Shown here piece after piece: positions 51,897 through 60,370 of a DNA stretch of 64,000 bases. Within the stretch, counting starts at the first letter, position 1. The number at the start of each line of letters is the position of its first letter. The position numbers and the translations under genes are program-made. Source of the stretch: Ghiorsea sp. (GTDB lineage: Bacteria > Pseudomonadota > Zetaproteobacteria > Mariprofundales > Mariprofundaceae); contig JALWRX010000037.1 of assembly GCA_027080505.1 (NCBI GenBank), positions 1-64,000 of the forward strand, given 5' to 3'. The notes below the pieces were generated by a model that was not told the origin of the DNA, ran no database searches, and saw only the letters and a program-made list of their open reading frames with translations.

Positions 51897-52283
51897 TTAT
51901 CCAACAGCCACAATACAATCCATCTCAACTTTTGCTGCCAATGGAAGTGCTGCAACAGCTACAGTTGAGCGTGCAGGTCTATGTTCACCAAGCCAATCAG
52001 CATAAATTTGGTTTACCACAGGAAAATCATCCATATTTTCAAGAAAAATAGTAACTTTGATAATTTGATTCAATTGCCCACCCGCAGCTTCAATCACAGC
52101 CGTTAAATTCGCCACAACCTGTTTGGCTTGCGTTGCCACATCATCTGCGACCATATTACCAGATCGCGGATCAAGACCAATCTGCCCTGATGTGTACAGC
52201 ATGCCTTGGTGTTTAACCGCTTGGCTATAAGCGCCTACTGCTTTGGGTGCATCGTTAGTATGTATAGCTTGCAATTGACTCAT
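51897..52283 (-). CDS. ridA: RidA family reactive-intermediate deaminase
   Basis: 128 residues, normal for RidA. Conserved YTSGQIGLDPRSGNMVADDVATQ and the catalytic Arg in RPARSTVAVAALP, with EMDCIVAV at the end. RidA hydrolyses 2-aminoacrylate made by PLP enzymes. Start overlaps the spoT stop by 4 bp, an arrangement I recall in many gammaproteobacteria. Confidence 0.93.
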   Translation of the reverse strand: MSQLQAIHTNDAPKAVGAYSQAVKHQGMLYTSGQIGLDPRSGNMVADDVATQAKQVVANLTAVIEAAGGQLNQIIKVTIFLENMDDFPVVNQIYADWLGEHRPARSTVAVAALPLAAKVEMDCIVAVG

Positions 52284-54451
52284 TTCTTTTTCCTTCTTAT
52301 CGTTTTTTCTGCAAGGGTCTTGCGAATTGACTGCCCCAAAGAGGCAACACTACGAAATACCGAACCAAAGCGACCTTTTACCCTTTGAGATTGTAAAGAT
52401 TCGTTGTGATGTCTATGTACACGTGATACATGAGGCAATGCACGTAATGCTTTAAAAATACGTGATAAATGCAACCTATCTTCAACTTCAAGTAAGATAT
52501 ACAATGATGATAAAGAACCAGAACGCTGTTCAATTTTTAAGTCTTCAATATTTGCATTTTGCTCAGCAAGACATGCTGTAACCAAGCTTAGCGATCCTCT
52601 TTCATTTTGGCAAAAGACTTCAATACCCGTTTTATATAAACAAGATTCCGCTGGCTGCCAGTCTACATCCACTGACTTATCTGCTTGTTTTTGTAATACC
52701 TTGCAATGAATATCATGCACAATAAAACCATGACCCGATTCAAATACACCAGCCACACTATCGCCTGGAATCGGATAACAACAGCTTGCCGCATGCATTT
52801 TGGCTTCAGTAAAAGGTTTACGGATAAACGAATGCGAAATGTCTTTGTTTAAATATTTAAATAACGTACTGACTTCTAATTCACCACGCCCTACTTTTTC
52901 TTTAAGCTCTAAGTCATCCTTACAACCTGCAAATTGCAGCACATCATGACGAATCGTAAAATCACCCAAGGCATTGTGTAACATATGACTACCCAAACGA
53001 ATAGCCTCTTCCTTTTCTTGTCCGCGTAGCCAGTGTCGTATTTGCTGTTTAGCACGCGAAGTTTTAACAATCTTCAACCATTTGCCCGATGGTGTTTGCT
53101 CAGGGCTGGTCAACACCTCAATTTCATCACCATTGTATAAGGTTTGGCTAAATTCAGCAGGTTCCCCATTGATGCGTACACCCATACAATGATTCCCCAC
53201 ATCAGTATGAATAGCATAAGCAAAGTCTAAAGCCGTGCTACCTCGTGGTAAGGCAAACAAATCGCCATCTCGTGAAAATACATAAACCTCCTTCACAAAC
53301 AGGTCTAAGCGTACGTTTTCAAGAAACTCACCAGGATTTTCAGCCGTATGTAGCGTTTCTGCAAGTTGTTTTAACCATTGGAAACCTTCTAATTCAGCAT
53401 TCGCACCTTGCTTTGTTTCATTGGCTTTATATATCCAATGTGAAGCCACACCATCTTCAGCATAATGATGCATGGTTTCGGTTCGTACCTGCACTTCAAT
53501 ACGGAAATGATCAGGGCCAATCACCGCTGTATGCAAAGATTGATAACCATTGGGTTTAGGCAAAGCGATATAGTCTTTAAAACGCCCTGGTACTGGTCGA
53601 TATAGGCTGTGAATAATACCCAACACATGATAACAAGCAGGGGTATCTTCAACAATCACCCGAAATGCCATAAAATCATAAATCTCATCAAAATCAAGGC
53701 GTTTACGTTGCATTTTTTGGTACAGGCTATACATATTCTTCATGCGCCCTTGCACTTGCGCATCAATACCTTGCCTGTGTAAAGCTTCTTGAATAATACC
53801 CGCTAATCGCTTTTTGGTTTCTACCAAGAAATCAAGTTTACCTTCCAGCTTTTCATGCAATGCTGCATAAGCTTCAGGCTCTGCATATTGAAAAGACAAA
53901 TCTTCCATACGCTGTGCTACCCAGTGAATACCAAGACGGTGGGCAAGTGGCGCATAGATTTCCATGGTTTCAATAGCAATACGTTTGCGTTTATCTGCTC
54001 GCATAAAACCAAGCGTTTCCATATTATGCAAACGATCAGCCAGCTTAACCAACAACACACGCAAATCTTTAGCGGTTGCCATAATCATTTTACGGAAATT
54101 TTCAGCTTTTTTGTGTTCGGATGAGGTAAAATGAATTTTACCGACTTTGGTCACACCATCCACCAAACGGGCAACTTCTTCACCAAAGCGGTTTTCAATA
54201 TCTTCTAGGGTAACATGAGTGTCTTCCACTGTATCATGCAACAAACCTGTAACTACAGAGCTGACATCAAGCTTTAAATCAACAAGGTTTTTCGCCACGC
54301 CCAAGGGATGAATAATATACAACTCACCAGAGCTTCGGCGTTGTCTTGCATGGGCGTGGGCAGCAAAAACATACGCCCGATTCACCAACTCCACATCAGC
54401 TTTAGGCATATAAGTTTTAATTTGTTCGGTTATTTCAAAAATGCGACTCAT
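52280..54451 (-). CDS. spoT: Bifunctional (p)ppGpp synthetase/hydrolase SpoT/Rel
   Basis: 723 residues. HD hydrolase domain with GLLHDTVEDT (about 68-77), synthetase with FKDYIALPKPNGYQSLHTAV and VQVRTETMHHYAEDGVASHW, TGS domain (LPRGSTALDFAYAIHTDVG), helical and zinc-finger-like region (HAASCCYPIPGDSV), and an ACT domain at the end. Both active sites look intact, so it should make and break (p)ppGpp. It is followed by ridA and preceded by rpoZ, the standard rpoZ-spoT order. Confidence 0.96.
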   Translation of the reverse strand: MSRIFEITEQIKTYMPKADVELVNRAYVFAAHAHARQRRSSGELYIIHPLGVAKNLVDLKLDVSSVVTGLLHDTVEDTHVTLEDIENRFGEEVARLVDGVTKVGKIHFTSSEHKKAENFRKMIMATAKDLRVLLVKLADRLHNMETLGFMRADKRKRIAIETMEIYAPLAHRLGIHWVAQRMEDLSFQYAEPEAYAALHEKLEGKLDFLVETKKRLAGIIQEALHRQGIDAQVQGRMKNMYSLYQKMQRKRLDFDEIYDFMAFRVIVEDTPACYHVLGIIHSLYRPVPGRFKDYIALPKPNGYQSLHTAVIGPDHFRIEVQVRTETMHHYAEDGVASHWIYKANETKQGANAELEGFQWLKQLAETLHTAENPGEFLENVRLDLFVKEVYVFSRDGDLFALPRGSTALDFAYAIHTDVGNHCMGVRINGEPAEFSQTLYNGDEIEVLTSPEQTPSGKWLKIVKTSRAKQQIRHWLRGQEKEEAIRLGSHMLHNALGDFTIRHDVLQFAGCKDDLELKEKVGRGELEVSTLFKYLNKDISHSFIRKPFTEAKMHAASCCYPIPGDSVAGVFESGHGFIVHDIHCKVLQKQADKSVDVDWQPAESCLYKTGIEVFCQNERGSLSLVTACLAEQNANIEDLKIEQRSGSLSSLYILLEVEDRLHLSRIFKALRALPHVSRVHRHHNESLQSQRVKGRFGSVFRSVASLGQSIRKTLAEKTIRRKKK

Positions 54452-54499
54452 AAATAGTCAACCATCAAGGGATAAAAAATGAGTCAGAAAAAACGCAGC

Positions 54500-54748
54500 T
54501 TACCCAGCAATCTCTTCTTGTGCTTCGCCTTGCAAACGTTCTTGTTCTTCAAGTTCAAACACATTTTCCCAAGATACATAACCTTCACCAAGTTCTTTAA
54601 GTGCTTGTACAGTAGGTTTGTGCCCTTCATCTTCAAGCACACTAGGCATACCATTTTGCAATTGACGGGCACGACGCGCCGCTAAAACAACCATTTCAAA
54701 ACGGTTAGGGTAATAACGTACACAATCTTCAATAGTAACGCGAGCCAT
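54500..54748 (-). CDS. rpoZ: RNA polymerase omega subunit
   Basis: 82 residues. MARVTIEDCVRYYPNRFEMVVLAARRARQL is the classical omega N-terminus that latches the beta-prime C-terminus; the acidic tail is of typical length. It lies 48 bp before spoT in the same direction. gmk, common upstream, is not adjacent. Confidence 0.95.
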   Translation of the reverse strand: MARVTIEDCVRYYPNRFEMVVLAARRARQLQNGMPSVLEDEGHKPTVQALKELGEGYVSWENVFELEEQERLQGEAQEEIAG

Positions 54749-54851
54749 GATAAGACCTCCAAAGGGAATGAGGCAAAGGTATCAAATCAAATTTGATTGT
54801 CATGCCTTTTATTTTTCAGCTAGCCTTTTGTCGATTTTAAAGGTGTAAACA

Positions 54852-56084
54852 TTGATAAATAAACGACAACATGTACTGATACTCGGCTTGGTTTGGCCAG
54901 AGCCGCAATCCACTGGCGCAAGCGTGCGCATCATGGAGCATATCGACCTATTTCAGGCACAAGGTTGGGACATTACCTTTGCTTGTGCAGCCACAAAAAA
55001 CCACGCTTCCGATAGCTTAGAAACTTTAGGTATTCACACCCAAGAAGTAGCATTAAACTGTAGTTCTTTTGATGACTTTATAGCTGATTTAAAGCCTAAT
55101 ATCGTGCTTTTTGATAGGTTTATGATGGAAGAGCAGTTTGGTTGGCGTGTGGCTAAGACTTGCCCCAATGCCTTGCGTATCATTGAAACCATTGATTTGC
55201 ATTGTTTAAGAGAAGCAAGACATCAGGCCTTAAAAGCTCATCAAGTATTCACACCCGATATGCTGCATAGCGACATTGCTTTGCGTGAAATCGCAGCCAT
55301 TTATCGCTCTGACTTATCCATTATTATATCTGATGCTGAATACGACTTATTACAATCCCACTTTGGCATCCATAAAACACTGCTACACCTCTGCCCTTTT
55401 ATGTTGGATACACCTGACACTTCCAATACACCCAGCTTTGAGCAACGCCAACATTTTATGACCATTGGTAACTTCAGGCACGCCCCCAACTGGGATGCCG
55501 TGCTTTGGCTTAAAGAAGAAATATGGCCTCTGATTAGAAAACAGCTCCCCAAAGCAGAAATGCATATTTATGGTGCATACACGCCACCCAAAGCCACAGC
55601 TTTAAACAATACCAAGCAAGGTTTCCTCATCAAAGACAGGGCTGAAAGTGTACAACAAGTCATGCAAGCCGCGCGTGTTTGCCTTGCCCCGCTGCGTTTT
55701 GGTGCTGGCATTAAAACCAAACTGGCTGATGCCATGATGTTTGGCACACCTTCCGTGACCACAAACATAGGTGCAGAAGGCATGACAGGCGGGCTTGATT
55801 GGGCTGGAAACATTGCCAATGATGCACAAGGCATTGCTGATGCCGTCGTAACTCTGTACCAAAACAAAACACAGTGGCAACAAGCACAAAACAATGGTTT
55901 CAACATCGTAAACACCTTATTTAACAAAGAAAAGAACCAGCAAACACTATTGGCTAGAATTTTAGATGTTCAAGCCCATTTACAAAGCCATAGACAACAA
56001 AATTTTATGGGATTAATGCTTAACCATCATCATCACCGCAGCACAGAGTTTATGTCCCGCTGGATTGAAGCCAAAAACAAATAG
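54852..56084 (+). CDS. Glycosyltransferase (GT1/GT4 fold)
   Basis: 410 residues. VLILGLVWPEPQSTGASVRI begins the first Rossmann domain, HFMTIGNFRHAPNWDAVLWL starts the second, and CLAPLRFGAGIKTKLADAMMFGTPSVTT is the donor-binding GT-B motif with the Lys used in family 4. The acceptor is unknown; single unlinked gene. It begins with TTG 54852 preceded by AAAGGTG; no earlier ATG exists. The last 25 residues are His-rich (NHHHHR), an odd feature. Confidence 0.88.
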   Translation: MINKRQHVLILGLVWPEPQSTGASVRIMEHIDLFQAQGWDITFACAATKNHASDSLETLGIHTQEVALNCSSFDDFIADLKPNIVLFDRFMMEEQFGWRVAKTCPNALRIIETIDLHCLREARHQALKAHQVFTPDMLHSDIALREIAAIYRSDLSIIISDAEYDLLQSHFGIHKTLLHLCPFMLDTPDTSNTPSFEQRQHFMTIGNFRHAPNWDAVLWLKEEIWPLIRKQLPKAEMHIYGAYTPPKATALNNTKQGFLIKDRAESVQQVMQAARVCLAPLRFGAGIKTKLADAMMFGTPSVTTNIGAEGMTGGLDWAGNIANDAQGIADAVVTLYQNKTQWQQAQNNGFNIVNTLFNKEKNQQTLLARILDVQAHLQSHRQQNFMGLMLNHHHHRSTEFMSRWIEAKNK

Positions 56085-56099
56085 TTTATACAGAAACAG

Positions 56100-57224
56100 T
56101 TAGTTTTTTAGCTTAGCCTCTTTGAGTTGAGCCTCGGTTAAGCGTTGTTTTTTATGCCGTGTTTTGGGTTCTGCAAGGCGGCTAGCATTTTTGCCTTTGC
56201 GCCTTTCTTTGGCGTATGTTGTTTTATTGTGCGCCGATTCTTTCTGAATTTTCAAGTAGTTATCGTAATGGTCAATATCAAGTTCATCGTTCTCAATTGC
56301 AGCAATGATAGCGCAGCCTGGCTCATTGCTATGCCCGCAGTTGGAAAACCTACACGACAACGCAAGCTCCAAAATATCTTCAAAACTTTCTTCAATACCT
56401 TCGCTGACTTCGGCAATCGCCAGTTCGCGCATACCTGGCATATCCACCACCATGCCGCCTTGGTCTAACAGCATCAAATGCCTACGCACCGTGGTATGCC
56501 GCCCTTCGCCATTGGCGCTAACTTCTTGGGTTTCAAACTTGTCTACGCCCAATAATTGATTCATCAGCGAGCTTTTGCCCACCCCCGATGAGCCCACCAT
56601 ACAATAAGTTTTCTTCGCTTGAATCAAGGCTCGCACTTCTTCAATGCCTTCGCCTGTTTTATTGCTCAACTGAATAATCTTTAAACTTATGCCTGCATCT
56701 TCAATATCAAGCAACAAGTCTTCAATATCTTCAGGGTGCATCAAATCGGTTTTGGTCAGAATCAATACAGGCTCAATTTTTCCCTCATTCACCAACACAA
56801 GGAATCGCTCAAGTTTACGCACATGAAAATCATAGTCACATGCCATCACAATCAATGCCGTATCAATATTGGCGGCTAAAAGCTGAAACTCATCATCATA
56901 ACCCGGTGCTTTGCGTTTAAGCAGGGTTTTACGCGGCAATACAGTGTGAATACTGGCAAATTGATGGGATGCTGCTGTTTTAGCATCATGATATTTAAGA
57001 CATACCCAGTCACCCACACAAGGGAATGCCGTTGCCCTTTCAGCACCATAAAAGAATTTACCCAACAATTCTGCGGACAATTCTTGTGTGCCGTCATGTA
57101 CCACAAGCCTATCCCTATCCACAGCCACCACACGCGCCACACTTTGCCCTTCACTGCAAAATGCTTTGGCATGTTCTTCAAACCAATTGTCGAATCCAAT
57201 ATCAGATAAACTCACGCCGCACAC
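56100..57224 (-). CDS. rsgA: Ribosome small-subunit GTPase RsgA
   Basis: 374 residues, circularly permuted GTPase for 30S maturation. N-terminal OB fold (VARVVAVDRDRLVVHDGTQEL), then G4 LTKTDLM, G1 GSSGVGKSSLMNQLLG, G3 DMPGMRELA, and the C-terminal zinc finger CRFSNCGHSNEPGCAI. Starts at GTG 57224 or GTG 57215 are both possible and neither has a strong ribosome site. It is followed by the unusual 850-bp non-coding region. Confidence 0.94.
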   Translation of the reverse strand: MCGVSLSDIGFDNWFEEHAKAFCSEGQSVARVVAVDRDRLVVHDGTQELSAELLGKFFYGAERATAFPCVGDWVCLKYHDAKTAASHQFASIHTVLPRKTLLKRKAPGYDDEFQLLAANIDTALIVMACDYDFHVRKLERFLVLVNEGKIEPVLILTKTDLMHPEDIEDLLLDIEDAGISLKIIQLSNKTGEGIEEVRALIQAKKTYCMVGSSGVGKSSLMNQLLGVDKFETQEVSANGEGRHTTVRRHLMLLDQGGMVVDMPGMRELAIAEVSEGIEESFEDILELALSCRFSNCGHSNEPGCAIIAAIENDELDIDHYDNYLKIQKESAHNKTTYAKERRKGKNASRLAEPKTRHKKQRLTEAQLKEAKLKN

Positions 57225-57277
57225 TCTAGTCAGGATTTATCTTTGGGAAAGGTTTACACGTATCACTCAAAATTACC

Positions 57278-57302
57278 GTCACTCCCGCGAAGGTGGGAGT
57301 CC
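57278..57302. repeat. REP-like repeat, second member
   Basis: GTCACTCCCGCGAAGGTGGGAGTCC: arms ACTCCC (57281-57286) and GGGAGT (57295-57300). It shares the GTCAY-CCC...GGG-RTCC plan with the element at 20984. GTCAxTCCCGCGAA is a form I recall from many proteobacterial intergenic repeats. Confidence 0.6.
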
Positions 57303-57396
57303 ACATAAACTTTGCGACCACTGAATTCTCTCCTTAAGGTGAATGCCCGAGGCAGAGAGTACACCCTGGGGTGGCGAGGGAATGACTGCTTTCATT

Positions 57397-57416
57397 CCCC
57401 TTCATTTTTGAAGGGG
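57397..57416. repeat. Stem-loop in repetitive region
   Basis: CCCCTTCA and TGAAGGGG surround TTTT. The flanking text (GGGGTGGCAGCGAAGCTAACG) resembles stretches I have seen repeated in other genomes, so this may be part of a larger dispersed repeat. Confidence 0.5.
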
Positions 57417-57459
57417 TGGCAGCGAAGCTAACGGGGTAGCCTTGAAGCGTATACCTACC

Positions 57460-57636
57460 TTAAACTGTATGTCGAGAGCCGAGGATTTGAACTGGGTGAC
57501 TTTTCACAAGCTTCTGCTCCACTTCAAAGCCCTCCTTCACCGCTTGGTATATTTCAACTGAATACGTATTAGCTTCAAGCTTTTGTTGCTTTAAATATTG
57601 GATATGAACCCCCTTTCCCCAAAGACATGGCGTCAA
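57460..57636 (-). pseudogene. Possible gene remnant
   Basis: 58 codons open from a TTG at 57636 with coding-like composition (QYLKQQKLEANTYSVEIYQA...KEGFEVEQKLVKSHPVQ) and a stop at 57460. No ribosome site and no start ATG. A fragment of a mobile-element or accessory gene is plausible; chance cannot be excluded. It is not recognised. Confidence 0.3.
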
Positions 57637-57680
57637 TAAATGCTGATACTACACAAAGCAACCCAAAACATGTGTCAAAA

Positions 57681-57695
57681 GACAAACTATTTGTC
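57681..57695. promoter_or_regulatory. Palindrome, candidate enhancer-binding site
   Basis: GACAAA-CTA-TTTGTC is a perfect inverted repeat, and TGTCAAAA occurs twice about 19 bp apart (57673 and 57692). It lies about 125 bp upstream of the sigma-54 -24 element, a usual distance for an activator site. Confidence 0.5.
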
Positions 57696-57805
57696 AAAAA
57701 CATGAACATGGAATCTGAAATGTTTGAAACAAAAAGCCTTAATAACAAATACACAAAAGAATATAAACCATTGTATATAAAGGAAGTTTCATAAGGAATT
57801 TAACT

Positions 57806-57821
57806 TTGGCACGCTATCTGC
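57806..57821 (+). promoter_or_regulatory. Sigma-54 promoter
   Basis: TTGGCACGCTATCTGC matches the RpoN consensus TTGGCACG-N4-TTGC except one base; GG (57808-57809) and GC (57820-57821) are exactly 12 bp apart as required. Transcription should begin near 57833. No protein gene lies downstream on this strand. Confidence 0.82.
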
Positions 57822-57832
57822 TATAGTTATAT

Positions 57833-58067
57833 TAACAGCGTGTCGTAGTACTGACGTTGTAACTTATAAAGCTGAACCGATACGTTTTATATGGAAGCTA
57901 ATCGATGGTGGTGTGCGTTCCCTTTGTTGGGAAACCTAAAACCAAAGAGCGGCATCCCCCTAACATTTTAGGGTTTAAGTTTTTTGTAGGTTACAACGTC
58001 AGTGCTTCGGCGCAAAGCAAAGGCCTGCTCTCCCTTCCTCCCCCCCCCTCCCCGAGCAGGCTTTTTT
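57833..58067 (+). ncRNA. Candidate sigma-54-dependent structured small RNA, about 235 nt
   Basis: A 14-bp perfect pair (57850-57863 with 57990-58003) extends inward by 7 more pairs with two G-U to make a 21-bp stem (57850-57870 with 57983-58003). Inside are a CCCTAA-CATT-TTAGGG hairpin (57958-57973) and a CTTTG...CAAAG pairing near 57922-57947. After the stem come a small cUUCGg hairpin (58004-58011) and the terminator. The 23-base terminator loop is nearly all C and T. The 3' end lies 6 bp before the convergent comEC stop. A 26-codon ORF inside (57891) has no ribosome site. The family is not known to me. Confidence 0.75.
58023..58067 (+). terminator. Rho-independent terminator with C-rich loop
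   Basis: GCCTGCTC (58023-58030) and GAGCAGGC (58054-58061) form an 8-bp GC-rich stem, followed by TTTTTT. The 23-base loop contains a run of about nine C plus TCCC blocks, complementary in character to GGAGG-type ribosome sites. It also lies downstream of convergent comEC. Confidence 0.9.
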
Positions 58068-58072
58068 CTTTT

Positions 58073-60370
58073 TTATTCTATACTTACTTCACCATTCTTA
58101 AAAACAACCTTCACCGCACCATGTGCAGTATTGAATACTTGGCTACCCACATCTTGATAACGTTTGACCACTTCATCTTTAGGAAAGCCGTAATGATTCT
58201 TATACCCTGTTTGCGCAATCACCACTTTAGGACGCACTTTGCTCACAAAATCAGGTGTGCTCGATGTTTTACTACCATGATGCGGCATCAACATCACATC
58301 CACAGCTTTAATCTCAGATAATATCGCTTGCTCTACACCTGCTTCTGCATCACCCATCAATAATAGTGTTTGCCCATCCTTAAAACTCAGCCATAAAACC
58401 AAGGACGCATTGTTATTATTTTTCGGTGCATAACCTTGTGGTGGCCACAATACTTGCACTTGAACACCTTGCGCCAAATTCAATACATCGCCTTTTTTCA
58501 ACCATTGAACAGGGTACTTATCCAATACATCTTTAAAATAAACATGATTTTTTGGCACATCCGCCAACCATAACGACCCCACACCATTCAAATTTACCAA
58601 TAATCGGCTTAAACCACCTGCATGATCGGATTGGGCATGTGAAATGACCATAGCATCCAGATGCAGCAGACCAAGGTGTCGCATATTTTGAGCTGCAATG
58701 GTGCCACCATTGTATTTACTGCCCCGTTTACCCGGTGCATCCATCAACAACTGAAAATCAGGCAAAGATACTAAAGCCGATGCACCCTGCCCTACATCCC
58801 AAACATGCAACTGCGGTTGCACTACTTTTGTTTCGGATAAACCCAGCCAAACATAACTTGATAAACTGACCAACAATAACGAAACTGCTGCTATACGCCT
58901 TGTTTGCAGCCATAAACCACCCACCACAAGCAATAATAAACCCAACATTACAAACAACCACGGCATATCCGCCCGCAGCCAAACATCAGCTAAGGGTAAA
59001 TCTTGTATCCACATTAAATACTGGTTGCCTTGTGTTATGCCTACACCTGACCATGTAAACACAGTGTTTGCCCATGCAGATAAACCCAATAACGCCAGTA
59101 ATTCACCAAGCAATGCCAAAGGCAGTACCCAAAGCGCGTATAATGGCACAAGCAATACATTGGCAAGCAAACTCCATGTGGGTAAACGTTCAAATACATA
59201 ACCAATCAAGGGAAGTGTGGCTAAAGATGCAATCACAGACACCCAAAACATGCCCTTAAACCACAACCAAGCTTGGGCAAGCATAGATTTGCTTGCAGTT
59301 TGTTGCCCTGCCCAAACAATCAGTGCTGATGTCGCCACAAAAGAAAGCCATAATGAAATCGATAATACAGATGCAGGGTCAAACAAAGTAATCAGCAATA
59401 AAGCAACAAACATGGTATTGAGCGGCACTTGGCTTGCCCGCATCGACCATGCAATTACACCCGCCAACAACATTAAAAAGGCACGTTGTGCGGGAATAGG
59501 AAACCCTGCAAGCAATGCATAGGCAAAAGCCAATAATACACCCGCACTTAATGCCACAGTGCGCACAGGAAAACGTACAATCCAAGCTTCTCGCCGCGTA
59601 ATGATCCACCAAGCGAAAAGAAAACCCCAACCTGCCACCAAACCCATATGTAAACCTGAAATTGCCAATAAATGCGTTGCACCACTGGCAGCAAAGTCAT
59701 CATCAATCGCCAAAGGAATCTGGCTTCTATCGGCAAGCAATAGAGCCAATAATATGCCTTGCTGGTTTTTGTCTAAGCCCGATAAAGCTTGGCGTATATG
59801 CTGCCTTGCCTGCTCAAGCCACGAGACTTGATGATTCAATACTTCAACCCTACCAGATACACTACCCAAAGCCGCCACACCCTGCGCAAACATATATTGC
59901 TCATAATCAAAATAAGCAGGATTCTTTTTATTGTGTGGCTTGTGTAGTTTGACCGTGGCAGCAATTTGCATGTCGGGCAATAATTGAAGTTGCTGATGAT
60001 AAACATATACATCAATCAGAGCATCTAACTTATTCCCATCATCACGCTGCACATTTGCAAGCCGTAAACGGGTGTATTGTGGTGTATGCCTAACATCATG
60101 GATTTGAGCTTGGATATGTATCTTTTGCCCCAACCAACTGGCATCAATACTGGTTTGTTGCTGCTGCCAAACAAGACTTAAACCACCAAATCCTAAACCT
60201 GCAAATAAAAACCAAAACCAAAGCTTTCGCCACCACGGCAACAACAATAAAAAGATAAGAAAATAAGGAAAAACAACAAGTTCCAAACGTGCAAACACTA
60301 AACCCAACACCCAAACAAGGCTGGGCAATAACAAAGGGATATTTTTAGGCAGGGTAAACAATATCCCCAC
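58073..60370 (-). CDS. comEC: DNA uptake channel protein ComEC/Rec2
   Basis: 765 residues. N-terminal membrane segments with an OB-like soluble domain (IHIQAQIHDVRHTPQYTRL), the competence domain (LLAISGLHMGLVAGWGFLF), then about 10 helices, and a C-terminal metallo-beta-lactamase-like nuclease domain (AMVISHAQSDHAGGL; MLMPHHGSKTSS). The HxHxDH motif reads SHAQSDH, one His replaced, so the nuclease centre may be modified. It would pass single-stranded DNA across the inner membrane. Start GTG 60370 overlaps ribD by 26 bp; TTG 60361 is an alternative. Confidence 0.93.
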   Translation of the reverse strand: MGILFTLPKNIPLLLPSLVWVLGLVFARLELVVFPYFLIFLLLLPWWRKLWFWFLFAGLGFGGLSLVWQQQQTSIDASWLGQKIHIQAQIHDVRHTPQYTRLRLANVQRDDGNKLDALIDVYVYHQQLQLLPDMQIAATVKLHKPHNKKNPAYFDYEQYMFAQGVAALGSVSGRVEVLNHQVSWLEQARQHIRQALSGLDKNQQGILLALLLADRSQIPLAIDDDFAASGATHLLAISGLHMGLVAGWGFLFAWWIITRREAWIVRFPVRTVALSAGVLLAFAYALLAGFPIPAQRAFLMLLAGVIAWSMRASQVPLNTMFVALLLITLFDPASVLSISLWLSFVATSALIVWAGQQTASKSMLAQAWLWFKGMFWVSVIASLATLPLIGYVFERLPTWSLLANVLLVPLYALWVLPLALLGELLALLGLSAWANTVFTWSGVGITQGNQYLMWIQDLPLADVWLRADMPWLFVMLGLLLLVVGGLWLQTRRIAAVSLLLVSLSSYVWLGLSETKVVQPQLHVWDVGQGASALVSLPDFQLLMDAPGKRGSKYNGGTIAAQNMRHLGLLHLDAMVISHAQSDHAGGLSRLLVNLNGVGSLWLADVPKNHVYFKDVLDKYPVQWLKKGDVLNLAQGVQVQVLWPPQGYAPKNNNNASLVLWLSFKDGQTLLLMGDAEAGVEQAILSEIKAVDVMLMPHHGSKTSSTPDFVSKVRPKVVIAQTGYKNHYGFPKDEVVKRYQDVGSQVFNTAHGAVKVVFKNGEVSIE

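Larger units (their letters stand above)
57225..58072. other. 848-bp region between rsgA and comEC
   Basis: No intact protein gene. In order it holds a REP-like repeat (57278-57302), further inverted repeats including CCCCTTCA/TGAAGGGG (57397-57416), a possible decayed minus-strand ORF (57460-57636), a palindrome (57681-57695), a sigma-54 promoter (57806-57821) and a candidate structured RNA ending in a terminator (57833-58067). Confidence 0.75.

Noticed and set aside
57891-57971. 26-codon ORF (starting MEANRWWCAF) inside the candidate RNA
   Set aside because: No Shine-Dalgarno and it overlaps paired regions; kept only as a remark.
57833-58067. Retron msr-msd reading of the long complementary ends
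   Set aside because: No reverse transcriptase gene lies nearby and the stem is followed by a standard terminator; flanking genes are rsgA and comEC.
57905-58321. 138-codon plus-strand ORF from ATG 57905
   Set aside because: It runs through the RNA stem, the C-rich terminator loop and into antisense comEC; no ribosome site and poly-Pro from the C tract.
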